Source: Bacteroidia bacterium (lineage in GTDB: Bacteria > Bacteroidota > Bacteroidia > J057). Taken from it: a DNA stretch of 64,000 nucleotides. Location of the stretch: the NCBI GenBank assembly GCA_030430575.1, contig JAUIKF010000033.1:25779-89778 (forward strand), given 5' to 3'. The translations under genes and the position numbers were made by a program. Below, piece after piece: positions 9,501 through 16,575 of the stretch. The first letter of the stretch is position 1; every line of letters begins with the position of its first letter. The notes under the pieces were generated by a model. It saw only the letters and a program-made list of their open reading frames with translations. It ran no database searches and was not told the DNA's origin.

Positions 9501-9848
9501 TGTCTCTTTGATCACTGCAAATGCTTCAGGAGCAAGGTCCCGCATAATCTCATCAAGCTGCTCAAAGTGCTGCTTTTTGAGCTTATCCAGCTCGATATAG
9601 AGCTGATCTTTAGCATCTATATCGGTGGTCGTCTCAGCTTCTTTTTTGATATTCTCAATTTCTGTCCGAATATCGGTGGTATAGATCTTGATTTGCTCTT
9701 TGAACTCAGCAGTTTTGCCGCGAAGCTCATCATCTGAGAGGTCATGAAATCGCTCATAGGCCTCGTTCACGGCATCTACAATGGGCTGCAAGTCTTTTAT
9801 ATCCTTGTCCTTTTTTGAAGGAAAAATTTTCTTGATAATATTTAGCAT
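6543..9848 (-). CDS. secA: Preprotein translocase ATPase SecA
   Basis: 1101 residues from the ATG at 9848; 16 further codons are open upstream but the usual N-terminus begins MLNIIKKIF. SecA drives unfolded preproteins through SecYEG with ATP. Visible motifs are Walker A MATGEGKT (about 190), the DEAD-box-like DEIDSVLIDEA (about 298), the helicase IV/V motifs VGTTSVDVSE and TNMAGRGTDI, and GRAGRQGDPG. Length is well above the roughly 900 residues of E. coli SecA, as usual in Bacteroidota, where extra insertions occur in the N-terminal half. The C-terminal tail ends with RKGGKKRTFPRR and lacks the zinc-binding CxCxSG...CH motif, so SecB/lipid contact through that motif is not expected. It stands alone between a hairpin and a family F repeat. 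Confidence 0.98.
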   Translation of the reverse strand: MLNIIKKIFPSKKDKDIKDLQPIVDAVNEAYERFHDLSDDELRGKTAEFKEQIKIYTTDIRTEIENIKKEAETTTDIDAKDQLYIELDKLKKQHFEQLDEIMRDLAPEAFAVIKETARRLTENGGLRVVANDYDRELAETKPHIQIDGHSAFYKNEWEAAGAKIKWSMIHYDVQIMGGFVLHSGRIAEMATGEGKTLVATFPVYLNALAGMGVHVVTVNNYLARRDAEWNAPIFQFHGLVVDCIDLHQPNSEERRKAYNADITYGTNNEFGFDYLRDNMTTHPEFLVQQEHFYAIIDEIDSVLIDEARTPLIISGPTDRDDEQDSKLYYELKPRISRLVNEQKKLVNGYLIEAKKYFGVEGKRDEVGLNLFRAFRGLPKDNKLIEYLSEQGTTTTMRRTEAFYLQDNAKNMWQADEPLFFTIDQKNNQVELTDKGRELITRAGEDSDLFVLPDVATRFGEIEKSEELSEEDKVKQKELLAKEYEQKSELLHAINQLLKAYTLFDLDIEYIIDDKDGTKKVMIVDEQTGRVLAGRRYSDGLHQAIEAKENVKVEAATQTHATVTLQNFFRMYHKLSGMTGTAETEEGEFFEIYKLDVVVIPTNRPIARDDREDLVFKTEKEKFHAVIDEIEELQEAGRPVLVGTTSVDVSERLSRTMRARKIDHDVLNAKQHQREADIVAKAGQPGAVTVATNMAGRGTDIKLGPGVIEAGGLAIIGTERHESRRIDRQLRGRAGRQGDPGSSQFYVSLEDNLMRLFGSERIAKVMDRMGLKEGEVIQHSLISKSIGNAQKKVEENHFAMRKRLLEYDDVMNNQREVVYRRRRNALYGDRIKIDLDNMLYDLSENLIKRHIDFTDAEGLRMDCIRFLSIDPKISEQNLNDETKEQLTNRVYDAAKAYYAQKTRVLAVELHRGITNIKRNSPQVNRILIPFSDGKHDVKIIVNVEDALESEGRAIINELEKVITLQIIDEKWRRHLREMDELRQSVQNAVFEQKDPILIYKFESFELFQQMLNTINIEVLSTIYKADLQIEGRAQQDNTQARRDDFSKFNTRHDQIEKQRRQQMDKERRVMAGASEQPERQLSRAERRAQARKGGKKRTFPRR

Positions 9849-9938
9849 GGTCTTTTTTTCTGAATCTCTATAGATAAATAATGGAAATTGAGGCAATTAT
9901 TCTTATTACCTGATGGGTTGTCTATGTAGACCAAGCGG

Positions 9939-10028
9939 TATTTCATGAACCATATAAGACATTTAAGGGCATATAAGGGGTTAAAAGTCTATTTTCTTAT
10001 ATGTTCTTATATTCCTTATATGGTTTAA
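9939..10028. repeat. Family F tandem-motif hairpin (CATATAAG)
   Basis: AACCATATAAG starts the left arm, which continues with ACATTTAAGGG and CATATAAGG. The right arm repeats CTTATATG-like motifs and ends CTTATATGGTT, the exact complement of the start. It lies between secA and the next gene downstream on the minus strand. Related copies are at about 2447-2480 (one arm) and 51811-51895. Confidence 0.85.
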
Positions 10029-10125
10029 TTAACACGGCTTTTTCGCCCATTAAAAAGAATAATACATTTCGAAACCTATGATTGCCGAAAATGCGAGGCA
10101 AATTTAGGGAAAAAATGGGTGGGAT

Positions 10126-10440
10126 TTAATTCAAAAAGGCAGGACCTGCTCTAGGGACAATTTGTGGAGGGAGGGGATGGGGGACAAATGGTGCTTCTAA
10201 TAGGCGAGAGTAGCCTTTTGTAAAGCTTGTCGTGAGGGCTATAGGGCTGTAGAAGTCAAAGGGAAACGCGAGCCGAAAGTCTATGGCATCTTCTTGAGTC
10301 TGGACGATCTGCTGGCTAGAGATCAACTGAATGGCGCGGTGAAAGCGCATATGGGAAGCCCAGTCCGTCTGCGGTGCGCCAGGCTGGAGCATCAGCACCC
10401 ACGGAATAGAAAGTCCCCATACAATTGCTTTAGTTACCAT
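10126..10440 (-). CDS. Small exported protein of unknown function
   Basis: 104 residues from the ATG at 10440. A longer frame to 10566 exists, but its first 42 codons are GC-rich repeat sequence (family E), so the shorter start is preferred. The N-terminus (MVTKAIVWGLSIPWVLML) looks like a signal peptide or anchor. The rest is rich in proline and aromatic residues and ends PRAGPAFLN. No family was recognised. It may be a real small periplasmic protein or a spurious frame; the codon pattern after the signal is plausible but not decisive. The nearest neighbours, secA and an inositol monophosphatase, give no hint of function. Confidence 0.45.
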   Translation of the reverse strand: MVTKAIVWGLSIPWVLMLQPGAPQTDWASHMRFHRAIQLISSQQIVQTQEDAIDFRLAFPFDFYSPIALTTSFTKGYSRLLEAPFVPHPLPPQIVPRAGPAFLN

Positions 10441-10565
10441 AATAGACCGTTCGTCGCTATCGCTCCTCACTGCGAGACCGCTCGCCCTTCGGGCTCGCTG
10501 CGAGATCGTTCGCTGGCGCTCACTGTCAGACCGCTCGGCTCGAAGACTCGCCTCGCTGTGAGACA
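10441..10565. repeat. Family E GC-rich mosaic repeat array
   Basis: Successive units have the form GAGACCGYTCG, a short variable core that is often palindromic (for example CCCTTCGGG), then CTCACTGC or CTCGCTGC. The array starts directly upstream of the ATG at 10440. It is part of the 324-bp gap 10441-10764, which holds only repeats. Confidence 0.8.
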
Positions 10566-10615
10566 AGAGACTTACAAATTATTTTATCATTTACTCATCT
10601 AATCATTTACTCATT
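10527..10615. repeat. 89-bp direct repeat, copy 1
   Basis: The block from CAGACCGCTCGG to CATTTACTCATT is identical to 10660-10748. It spans the end of the E array and a family B segment. Confidence 0.9.
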
Positions 10616-10659
10616 TTCTCCCCCCCTTCTCTCCTTCCCTCATTCTATCATTTCTCCGC

Positions 10660-10748
10660 CAGACCGCTCGGCTCGAAGACTCGCCTCGCTGTGAGACAAG
10701 AGACTTACAAATTATTTTATCATTTACTCATCTAATCATTTACTCATT
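10660..10748. repeat. 89-bp direct repeat, copy 2
   Basis: Identical base for base to 10527-10615, 44 bp apart. Further B motifs follow and run into the stop codon of the inositol monophosphatase at 10765. Confidence 0.9.
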
Positions 10749-10764
10749 CCATTCCCTCATTCCC

Positions 10765-11571
10765 TCATCCTATCATTCTCTCATTCGCCTTTATTACCTC
10801 CTCCAAATCCTCCTGTATATGACCATTGCTGGCGATGATTTGTTTACCAAATAAATAATCATTTCCTCCTTTGAAATCACTCACTATGCCCCCTGCCTCT
10901 TGAACAATAAGCGCGCCTGCGGCGACATCCCAGGGGTTGAGCCCCCACTCAAAAAAGCCTTCTAGTCGTCCACAGGCTACATATACCAAATCTATGGCGG
11001 CACTGCCCATGCGTCTTATGCCGTGAGAAGCCGCTAACATATAGGCTACTAGCTTGAGGTATTCGTCCAGGGAGCTAAGGCCCTTTTTGGGGAAACCTGT
11101 GCCTATCAGGGATTCAGCGAGAACCTTGCATTCACTTACCTGAATGGCTTCGCCATTCAAGGTCGCACCGCCTCCTTTATATGCTGCGAACAACTCGTCG
11201 CCGATGACTTCATACACAATTCCTAAAACAACTTCCGTCCCTTGTCGAAGGGCTACACTGATCGCAAACATGGGGATCCCGTGGACAAAATTGGTGGTCC
11301 CATCGATGGGATCTACGATCCAGGTATAGTCATTGATGGCCTGGGCATCTGCCGTCTCTTCCCCAATAAACCCCGCTCCAGGAAGCAGCGTCCCTAATTT
11401 CTCTTTCAATAATTGCTCCGTCTGGACATCTACATAGGAAAATAAATCATTTTTCCCCTTATACTCCACCTGCTGACGCGAAAAATTCTGAAAGGCGTTC
11501 CGCGCAAATTCACCCGCTTCCTTTACAGCTAATTCTGTCTGATTGAGTAATGTGGGGAGAGAAATGGTCAT
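10765..11571 (-). CDS. Inositol monophosphatase family protein (SuhB-like)
   Basis: 268 residues. The metal-dependent sugar phosphatase motifs are all present: GEETAD (about 70-75), WIVDPIDGTTNFVHG (about 85-99, the DPxDGT metal site) and NPWDVAAGALIVQEAGG (about 210-226, WDxAAG). The enzyme removes phosphate from inositol-1-phosphate or a related substrate with two or three Mg ions, in the cytoplasm. SuhB proteins can also act with the transcription machinery, but that cannot be read from sequence. The last residues (NERMIG) are encoded by family B repeat DNA, and the TGA stop itself is in the repeat. It is divergent from the DUF4956 operon. Confidence 0.92.
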   Translation of the reverse strand: MTISLPTLLNQTELAVKEAGEFARNAFQNFSRQQVEYKGKNDLFSYVDVQTEQLLKEKLGTLLPGAGFIGEETADAQAINDYTWIVDPIDGTTNFVHGIPMFAISVALRQGTEVVLGIVYEVIGDELFAAYKGGGATLNGEAIQVSECKVLAESLIGTGFPKKGLSSLDEYLKLVAYMLAASHGIRRMGSAAIDLVYVACGRLEGFFEWGLNPWDVAAGALIVQEAGGIVSDFKGGNDYLFGKQIIASNGHIQEDLEEVIKANERMIG

Positions 11572-11696
11572 CTAGAGAAATATATGGGGTAAGAAATTAT
11601 TGCCTAGGGTGCGCAAGGGCTGTTCCATTAAAGTCTTTTCAGCCAAAAAGGGTAATTCCCATCCGTGCTCTGCCAGAATGGCAGATATAAGAAAAG

Positions 11697-11771
11697 CTCA
11701 ATCTCAAGTGCAAGTATCAAGTTCAATGTTTTTTCCTTTTTGAATTTGAACTTGAGTTTGCACTTGAACTT
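11697..11771. repeat. Family A tandem-motif hairpin
   Basis: Left arm of CTCAAGTGCAAG/TTCAA motifs (11697-11727), right arm of TTGAATTTGAACTTGAG motifs (11739-11771), loop rich in T. A smaller stem CTGCCA-GAA-TGGCAG lies just upstream at 11671-11685. These lie in the 324-bp divergent gap 11572-11895, which otherwise holds the promoter below. Confidence 0.85.
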
Positions 11772-11793
11772 ATCCTGTGAAATTGTCCTTCCG

Positions 11794-11825
11794 TTTGCTC
11801 CCAAATATCGCGATCTCTATATTTG
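11794..11825 (+). promoter_or_regulatory. Bacteroidota promoter for the DUF4956-CotH-VTC operon
   Basis: TTTG at 11794-11797 and TATATTTG at 11818-11825 are separated by 20 bp, matching the TTTG-N19/20-TAnnTTTG consensus of the primary Bacteroidota sigma factor. The expected transcript starts about 60 bp before the ATG at 11896. Confidence 0.75.
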
Positions 11826-11895
11826 CCAGATTATTACGCAAAGGTGTCCTTATCATAAAGCCAATATTAAGCTTTAAGGACCAAAAAAGAAGCAT

Positions 11896-12570
11896 ATGAA
11901 TTTTGAAGCATACTTAGAGCAGTTTACCCTAGCAGTCAAGCTGGATGAGTTTTTGATTGGCTTGGCCGTCGGTGCCCCGCTGCTGATTCTGCTGCGCCTG
12001 TTTTATGTCAAATATGGAAATGCCGTTTCCAATCGCAGTCGTTTTGCCAGTAATTTTTTGCCGTTGGGACTTACGACCATGCTCATCATCACGATCGTAA
12101 AGTCTTCTTTTGCCCTGTCCCTCGGACTAGTTGGGGCGCTTTCTATCGTTCGCTATCGCGCTGCGATCAAGGATCCTGAAGAGTTGACCTACCTCTTTTT
12201 TGTGATTGCCATTGGCTTGGCGACAGGTGCCAATCAGCCTTTGATGGCTGTGATCGCCTTTGTGACCATCCTAGGGCTGGTCTTGCTCAACAATCGCCTG
12301 GGCGATGTACGGTCCTTCAAGAAGCAGGACAATATGTACCTCAATATCCGAACTGACATTCAGAATCTACAGCAAGTGACGGACCTAATTTCCCCGCATT
12401 TCTCTCATATCGAGCTGAAACGTATGGACCAGGCCGCAGATAGTCTGGACCTGTCCTATGTTGTCAAAGCTGACTCCGTAGCGAAATTGGAAGATGTACG
12501 ACAAGCGCTTTCTGCACTATCATCGAATACAACGCTCTCCCTGATTGATCAACCCGACCTAGGGGTGTAG
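11896..12570 (+). CDS. DUF4956 membrane protein
   Basis: 224 residues. Three to four hydrophobic segments lie in the first 140 residues (for example LAVGAPLLILLRLF, LGLTTMLIITIV, TYLFFVIAIGLATG). Between them is the family signature ALSIVRYRAAIKDPEEL (about 84-100), a charged loop. The C-terminal 80 residues are soluble and probably cytoplasmic. DUF4956 proteins have no proven activity, but they are repeatedly found beside VTC-domain polyphosphate polymerases and CotH proteins, which is exactly the context here (gaps of 63 and 90 bp on the same strand). A role as membrane partner of the polymerase is an inference from context. First gene of the operon. Confidence 0.9.
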   Translation: MNFEAYLEQFTLAVKLDEFLIGLAVGAPLLILLRLFYVKYGNAVSNRSRFASNFLPLGLTTMLIITIVKSSFALSLGLVGALSIVRYRAAIKDPEELTYLFFVIAIGLATGANQPLMAVIAFVTILGLVLLNNRLGDVRSFKKQDNMYLNIRTDIQNLQQVTDLISPHFSHIELKRMDQAADSLDLSYVVKADSVAKLEDVRQALSALSSNTTLSLIDQPDLGV

Positions 12571-12571
12571 G

Positions 12572-12620
12572 AGGAAATGATAGCATGAGTAGATGATAGA
12601 ATGATAGAATGAAGAGGTAA
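12572..12620. repeat. Family B motif run between operon genes
   Basis: GAAATGATAGCATGAG-like motifs fill the gap between the DUF4956 stop and the CotH start. Only one arm is present. Confidence 0.7.
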
Positions 12621-12633
12621 AACAGTCTCTGTT

Positions 12634-15579
12634 ATGTTAATCAAACAAGCTACATCTGGACCTGCATTGCGTCCCAATAGCAAGAGCACCTTGGTGGTGG
12701 TTGGACTGCTGGTAGTCGCTGCTATCGCTTTGGGGGTGAAATATTTTGTACCCCTGGGGTTGGGAGGCACTTCATCAGAAGTGGTGACCTGTGACTTGGA
12801 AGACATAAAGATCGTCGACGGGAAAACCTTTTTTTATAGCGATGGGCGGATGTTTGAAAATGGGGATCTCAGAAGCGCCAAAGATGCTCGTTCAGGTAGC
12901 TATTCCTGTAGGTTGGATGGCGACCAGAAGTATGGTCTACTTTATGATTTTACGGAAGAAGCTCAACCCAATACCGTCTACCGCGCCTCTGTCTGGCGGC
13001 GAGGCAATAAATTGAATTATAGCTACCTCGTAGCTAGTGGTAAGGGCGAGACTTCTTTTTACAAAGATGCCAAGGACCCATCTGTGGTTGAAAGAGACGA
13101 TTGGGAGCAATTAGAAATATTCTTCAAAGTGCCCTACGGTGCCACAGAAGTCAAGGTCTATGTCCATAAATCTAGTGGAGGTGAAGTCTTTTTTGACGAT
13201 TTTAAAATAGAAAAAGTCTCCAATCAGGGGATGATGAATCGTGCGGGGCAGGCGGATAGTTTCCCGACCCTTGACCTACAGTTGGGCGCCAAGCAACTCG
13301 CCAAGATCAAGGATAAGCGACAAGAAGCCTTTAAGCGAGGGGTTTTGTTTTCGGAGGATGATGATTGGGTAAAAGGAGACCTGGTGGCAGATGGTGAAGT
13401 ATTGCCTGTCAAAGCGCGCCTCAAAGGGGACTGGATGGATCATCTTTCAGGAAAAAAATGGTCATTTCGGATCTCTACGCGCAAGGCGACGAGTTGGAAT
13501 CGAATGATCACCTTTTCGGTGCAGAACCCTCAAGTACGTCATTACCTCAGCGAATGGGTGTATCACCGCCTCTGCGAGCGGGAGGACATCCTCACCAATC
13601 GCTACGACTTTATCCGTTTCAAACTCAACGGCGAATCCAGGGGCATCTATGTCTATGAGGAGCATTTTGAGAAGCAATTAGTAGAATATAAGGAGCGCCG
13701 CGAAGGGCCGATCATTCGCTTCAGCGAAGATGGCGTATGGAATGCGCGCAAGCGAGAGTTGGATTTTGATAACAAAAAAATCCGTATAGAAACGAAGTTC
13801 AACACCTTCGAGTCAGCAGAAATCACGCCTTTCAAAGAAGGACGTACAGCCAAGGATTCTGTGCTGAGTCAGCAGTTTGTGTTGGCGCGAACCCTGCTCC
13901 AGCAGTTTCGTTTTGGCCAGAAGGCCGTTTCGGAAGTATTTGATGTAGACAAATTGGCGAAGTTCTACGCCATTGCTGACCTGTGCAAGGCACGCCATGG
14001 CCTGGTATGGCACAACATGCGCTTTTACTATAACCCTGTTATCAGCCGCTTGGAACCCATCGCTTATGATGGCTTCACGATGTCAGGAGTATTTGAACCG
14101 CACCGCAAGCTCTTGAGAGGATCTAAGGTCAATCGGCTTACGGGGATATATGACCTGGACCGAGATAGAACTCCCTTTCTCGACAAGGAAGTGATGGAGA
14201 AATATATATATTACCTCCAGAAATATAGCAGCAAGGCCTTTATAGAGACCTTTAACCTGGAAATCGCGGAAGACCTCAAATTGCGTGAGGCTTTTATCCA
14301 AGAAGAGGAGCCCAATTATGTCTATGAAGATCAGTTGGTGAAAAATGCGAATGATATCTTCACCATCCTCTATCCCCTCAACGATAATTCCATTCGCGCT
14401 CATCGGCAAGAAGGGCGAGGCGACAGTGTACTCCTCAAAATCGCCAATTTCCATATGTTGCCCTTGGAAGTAGTTGGGTTTGGGAAAACCACGGAGAAGG
14501 TAGATATGCCCCTGGATCATTCTCACCATTTACTGGCTTATCACCACGATTTCCTCCCTGATTATCAAGACCTGGTAGCCCCCACAGCGGCGAAGGTGAT
14601 TTTTTGTAAAATGCCTGGCATTGATTCATTATTTTATTCCAATATCTCCAACTGGCCACTCGCCCTTCCAAGTGTTCCGGCTCAAGAGATGTTTGCTGGC
14701 GTGATACCGCATAGCAATCCCCTGTACGATGTCACAGGAAAGCGCATCACTTTTATGCCTGGGCAATATGTCGTAGATACCGCCATTGTCATCTCAGCAG
14801 GGTATGAGGTGCAATTTGAGCCAGGCGTGGAGATTGATTTTGTAAAAAAAGCTTTCTTCCTGAGCCGATCTCCTGTCAAAATGCTGGGTAACCCCCAGCA
14901 ATTGATTCGCCTCTTTTCTTCAGACCATACAGCCCGTGGCTTCACCGTGCTTCAGGCCGACGGCCCTTCGGAGATGCAGCATGTACGGGTGGAACACTTC
15001 AATACCTTGATCGAAAAAGGCTGGCGCCTGACAGGGGCTGTTACCTTCTATGAGTCGCCACTCAATATGAGTCACTGTGTCCTTATCGACAACCATTGCG
15101 AAGATGCATTAAACACCATCCGAACAGACTTTTCAGTGGAGAAAACCCTGATCAGCAATACCTTTTCGGACGGCTTTGACGCCGACTTCTGTAAAGGAAC
15201 CGTGAAAGAATGTCGGTTTGTAGAGACTGGAAATGACTGCATTGATTTCTCGGGTAGCCGCATTACGATCATTGATTGTGAGATCGTATCGCCTGGGGAC
15301 AAGGGCATCAGTGTGGGGGAAGAGAGCTTTGTGACGGTGAAATCGGCATCCATTGAGGGCGGCGTCTTGGGCGTGGCTTCCAAGGATTTATCGAAGCTCA
15401 CCATAGAGCAAATCTCCATGAAGAACTGCCAAACAGCCTTTGCTGCCTACCAGAAAAAGCCTGAATACGGCGGAGCTACCATTGTGGTCAAGAATTATGA
15501 GGCCGAAGGTATCCAGACCATGCATAAGATAGAATTAGGGTCTAAGCTTTGGTTAAAAGGGGTAGAAATATCGGAGTAA
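12634..15579 (+). CDS. CotH kinase-like protein fused to a beta-helix domain, membrane anchored
   Basis: 981 residues. A single N-terminal membrane helix (about 21-45) is followed by a carbohydrate-binding-like beta domain (about 50-190, FYKDAKDPSVVERDDWEQL), the CotH domain (about 210-540) and a right-handed beta-helix (about 690-975, repeated short strands with ISVGEESFVTVKSASIEGG). CotH motifs include VKARLKGDWMDH, KWSFRI, YDFIRFKLNGESRGIYVYEEHF and EPIAYDGF. CotH from Bacillus spores is an atypical protein kinase that phosphorylates a coat protein; whether this homologue is active is not shown. The topology puts all large domains outside the cytoplasmic membrane. It lies between a DUF4956 protein and a VTC polyphosphate-polymerase-like protein, a recurring combination. 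Polysaccharide or surface-polymer attachment is a possible role. Confidence 0.88.
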   Translation: MLIKQATSGPALRPNSKSTLVVVGLLVVAAIALGVKYFVPLGLGGTSSEVVTCDLEDIKIVDGKTFFYSDGRMFENGDLRSAKDARSGSYSCRLDGDQKYGLLYDFTEEAQPNTVYRASVWRRGNKLNYSYLVASGKGETSFYKDAKDPSVVERDDWEQLEIFFKVPYGATEVKVYVHKSSGGEVFFDDFKIEKVSNQGMMNRAGQADSFPTLDLQLGAKQLAKIKDKRQEAFKRGVLFSEDDDWVKGDLVADGEVLPVKARLKGDWMDHLSGKKWSFRISTRKATSWNRMITFSVQNPQVRHYLSEWVYHRLCEREDILTNRYDFIRFKLNGESRGIYVYEEHFEKQLVEYKERREGPIIRFSEDGVWNARKRELDFDNKKIRIETKFNTFESAEITPFKEGRTAKDSVLSQQFVLARTLLQQFRFGQKAVSEVFDVDKLAKFYAIADLCKARHGLVWHNMRFYYNPVISRLEPIAYDGFTMSGVFEPHRKLLRGSKVNRLTGIYDLDRDRTPFLDKEVMEKYIYYLQKYSSKAFIETFNLEIAEDLKLREAFIQEEEPNYVYEDQLVKNANDIFTILYPLNDNSIRAHRQEGRGDSVLLKIANFHMLPLEVVGFGKTTEKVDMPLDHSHHLLAYHHDFLPDYQDLVAPTAAKVIFCKMPGIDSLFYSNISNWPLALPSVPAQEMFAGVIPHSNPLYDVTGKRITFMPGQYVVDTAIVISAGYEVQFEPGVEIDFVKKAFFLSRSPVKMLGNPQQLIRLFSSDHTARGFTVLQADGPSEMQHVRVEHFNTLIEKGWRLTGAVTFYESPLNMSHCVLIDNHCEDALNTIRTDFSVEKTLISNTFSDGFDADFCKGTVKECRFVETGNDCIDFSGSRITIIDCEIVSPGDKGISVGEESFVTVKSASIEGGVLGVASKDLSKLTIEQISMKNCQTAFAAYQKKPEYGGATIVVKNYEAEGIQTMHKIELGSKLWLKGVEISE

Positions 15580-15591
15580 AAAAAGATTGTT

Positions 15592-15665
15592 TATTACTAA
15601 TTGATAGATTGTTGATTGGGTAATGCGAAGAATCAATAATTAATAATCAGTCAATCAATAATTCT
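15592..15665. repeat. Family D tandem-motif hairpin (AATCAATA)
   Basis: TTGATAGATTGTTGATTG-like left arm and AATCAATAATTAATAATC-like right arm face each other between the CotH stop and the VTC start. Confidence 0.8.
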
Positions 15666-15669
15666 TCAC

Positions 15670-16305
15670 ATGCGATTTGAGCGAAAATACAAAGTCGAAG
15701 GCTTCTCGCTGGCAGAAGTAAAGCAATTGTTGCGGTTCCATCCCGCATCGTTCAGGACGCTGTACCCCGACCGTCAGGTCAACAATATCTACTTCGATAC
15801 GCCTGCCATGCAGGCCTTTAATCAGAATGGCTTCGGTATCAACCAGCGCAAGAAATACCGCGTCCGCTGGTATGGCGACGACGTCAGGAAGGTGCAAGCC
15901 CCCCAACTCGAAGTCAAGATCAAGCACAATGAACTAGGTCGTAAAGAAATCCAAAACCTAACGCCTTTTTCCCTACAAGACCTCGCTCCGCTCACTCAAG
16001 CAGTCAATAACCATAATAAGCATTACATCGCCCTCAGGCCTGTTTTGCTCAATTCCTATAAGCGCAGCTATTACATCTCCATGGATGGCAACTTTCGCCT
16101 GACGATCGACCATCACTTGCGCTATCATTCCCTTATCATGGGCCCTTCCTTCCGCCAATATATGGTGCAGGACCCCAGTATTATCATTGAGATCAAGTAT
16201 GAGCAGGACTGGGACGAAGAAGCCAATCACATCACCCAGCGCCTTCCACTGCGTCAGGTCAAGTACTCCAAGTATGTGACAGGGGTGCAGTTGACGAATA
16301 AGTGA
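15670..16305 (+). CDS. VTC-domain polyphosphate polymerase-like protein
   Basis: 211 residues, the catalytic VTC/triphosphate-tunnel domain alone, with no SPX domain or membrane helix. The ordered basic and acidic tunnel residues of yeast Vtc4 can be matched: ERKYKV near the start, NNIYFDTP (about 38), KKYRVRWYGD (about 58), QLEVKIKHNELGRKE (about 77), NSYKRSYY (about 123), FRLTIDHHLRY (about 138), IIEIKYEQD (about 176) and VKYSKYVTGV (about 198). Vtc4 makes polyphosphate from ATP; in bacteria the product of these small VTC proteins has not been established. Third gene of the DUF4956-CotH-VTC operon. The stop TGA overlaps the first bases of a family E element (TGAGACCGCTCG). Confidence 0.88.
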   Translation: MRFERKYKVEGFSLAEVKQLLRFHPASFRTLYPDRQVNNIYFDTPAMQAFNQNGFGINQRKKYRVRWYGDDVRKVQAPQLEVKIKHNELGRKEIQNLTPFSLQDLAPLTQAVNNHNKHYIALRPVLLNSYKRSYYISMDGNFRLTIDHHLRYHSLIMGPSFRQYMVQDPSIIIEIKYEQDWDEEANHITQRLPLRQVKYSKYVTGVQLTNK

Positions 16306-16575
16306 GACCGCTCGAGGGCCTGGAGAAGTAAAAATAACTAACAAGGAACAAGGAAGTAAAAAGGGTTAAAAGTCGAAGATTTCTCTTCCTTTTCACTTTT
16401 AAAATTCTTGTTCAATGTTTTTACTTTCATTTGCTTTAGTCTCACAGCGAGGGCTGAGTCTTCGAAGCCCGAGCGATCTCACAGTGAGTGTCGAAGACGC
16501 GAACGGTCCCAAAAGGAGGAGCGGAGCGACGACCGATCTCGCAGCGAGGGCCGTCTTCGGCCCGAGCGATCTCAC
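16304..16575. repeat. Family E elements flanking a loose hairpin between convergent genes
   Basis: One E unit starts inside the VTC stop codon (16303-16316). A loose inverted repeat follows (AACAAGGAACAAGGAAG around 16339 against CTTGTTC around 16406). A larger E array in reverse orientation (about 16439-16573) ends inside the stop codon of the downstream minus-strand gene. Confidence 0.75.

Noticed and set aside
8976..9737. 253-codon + strand frame opposite secA
   Set aside because: Antisense shadow of conserved SecA sequence.
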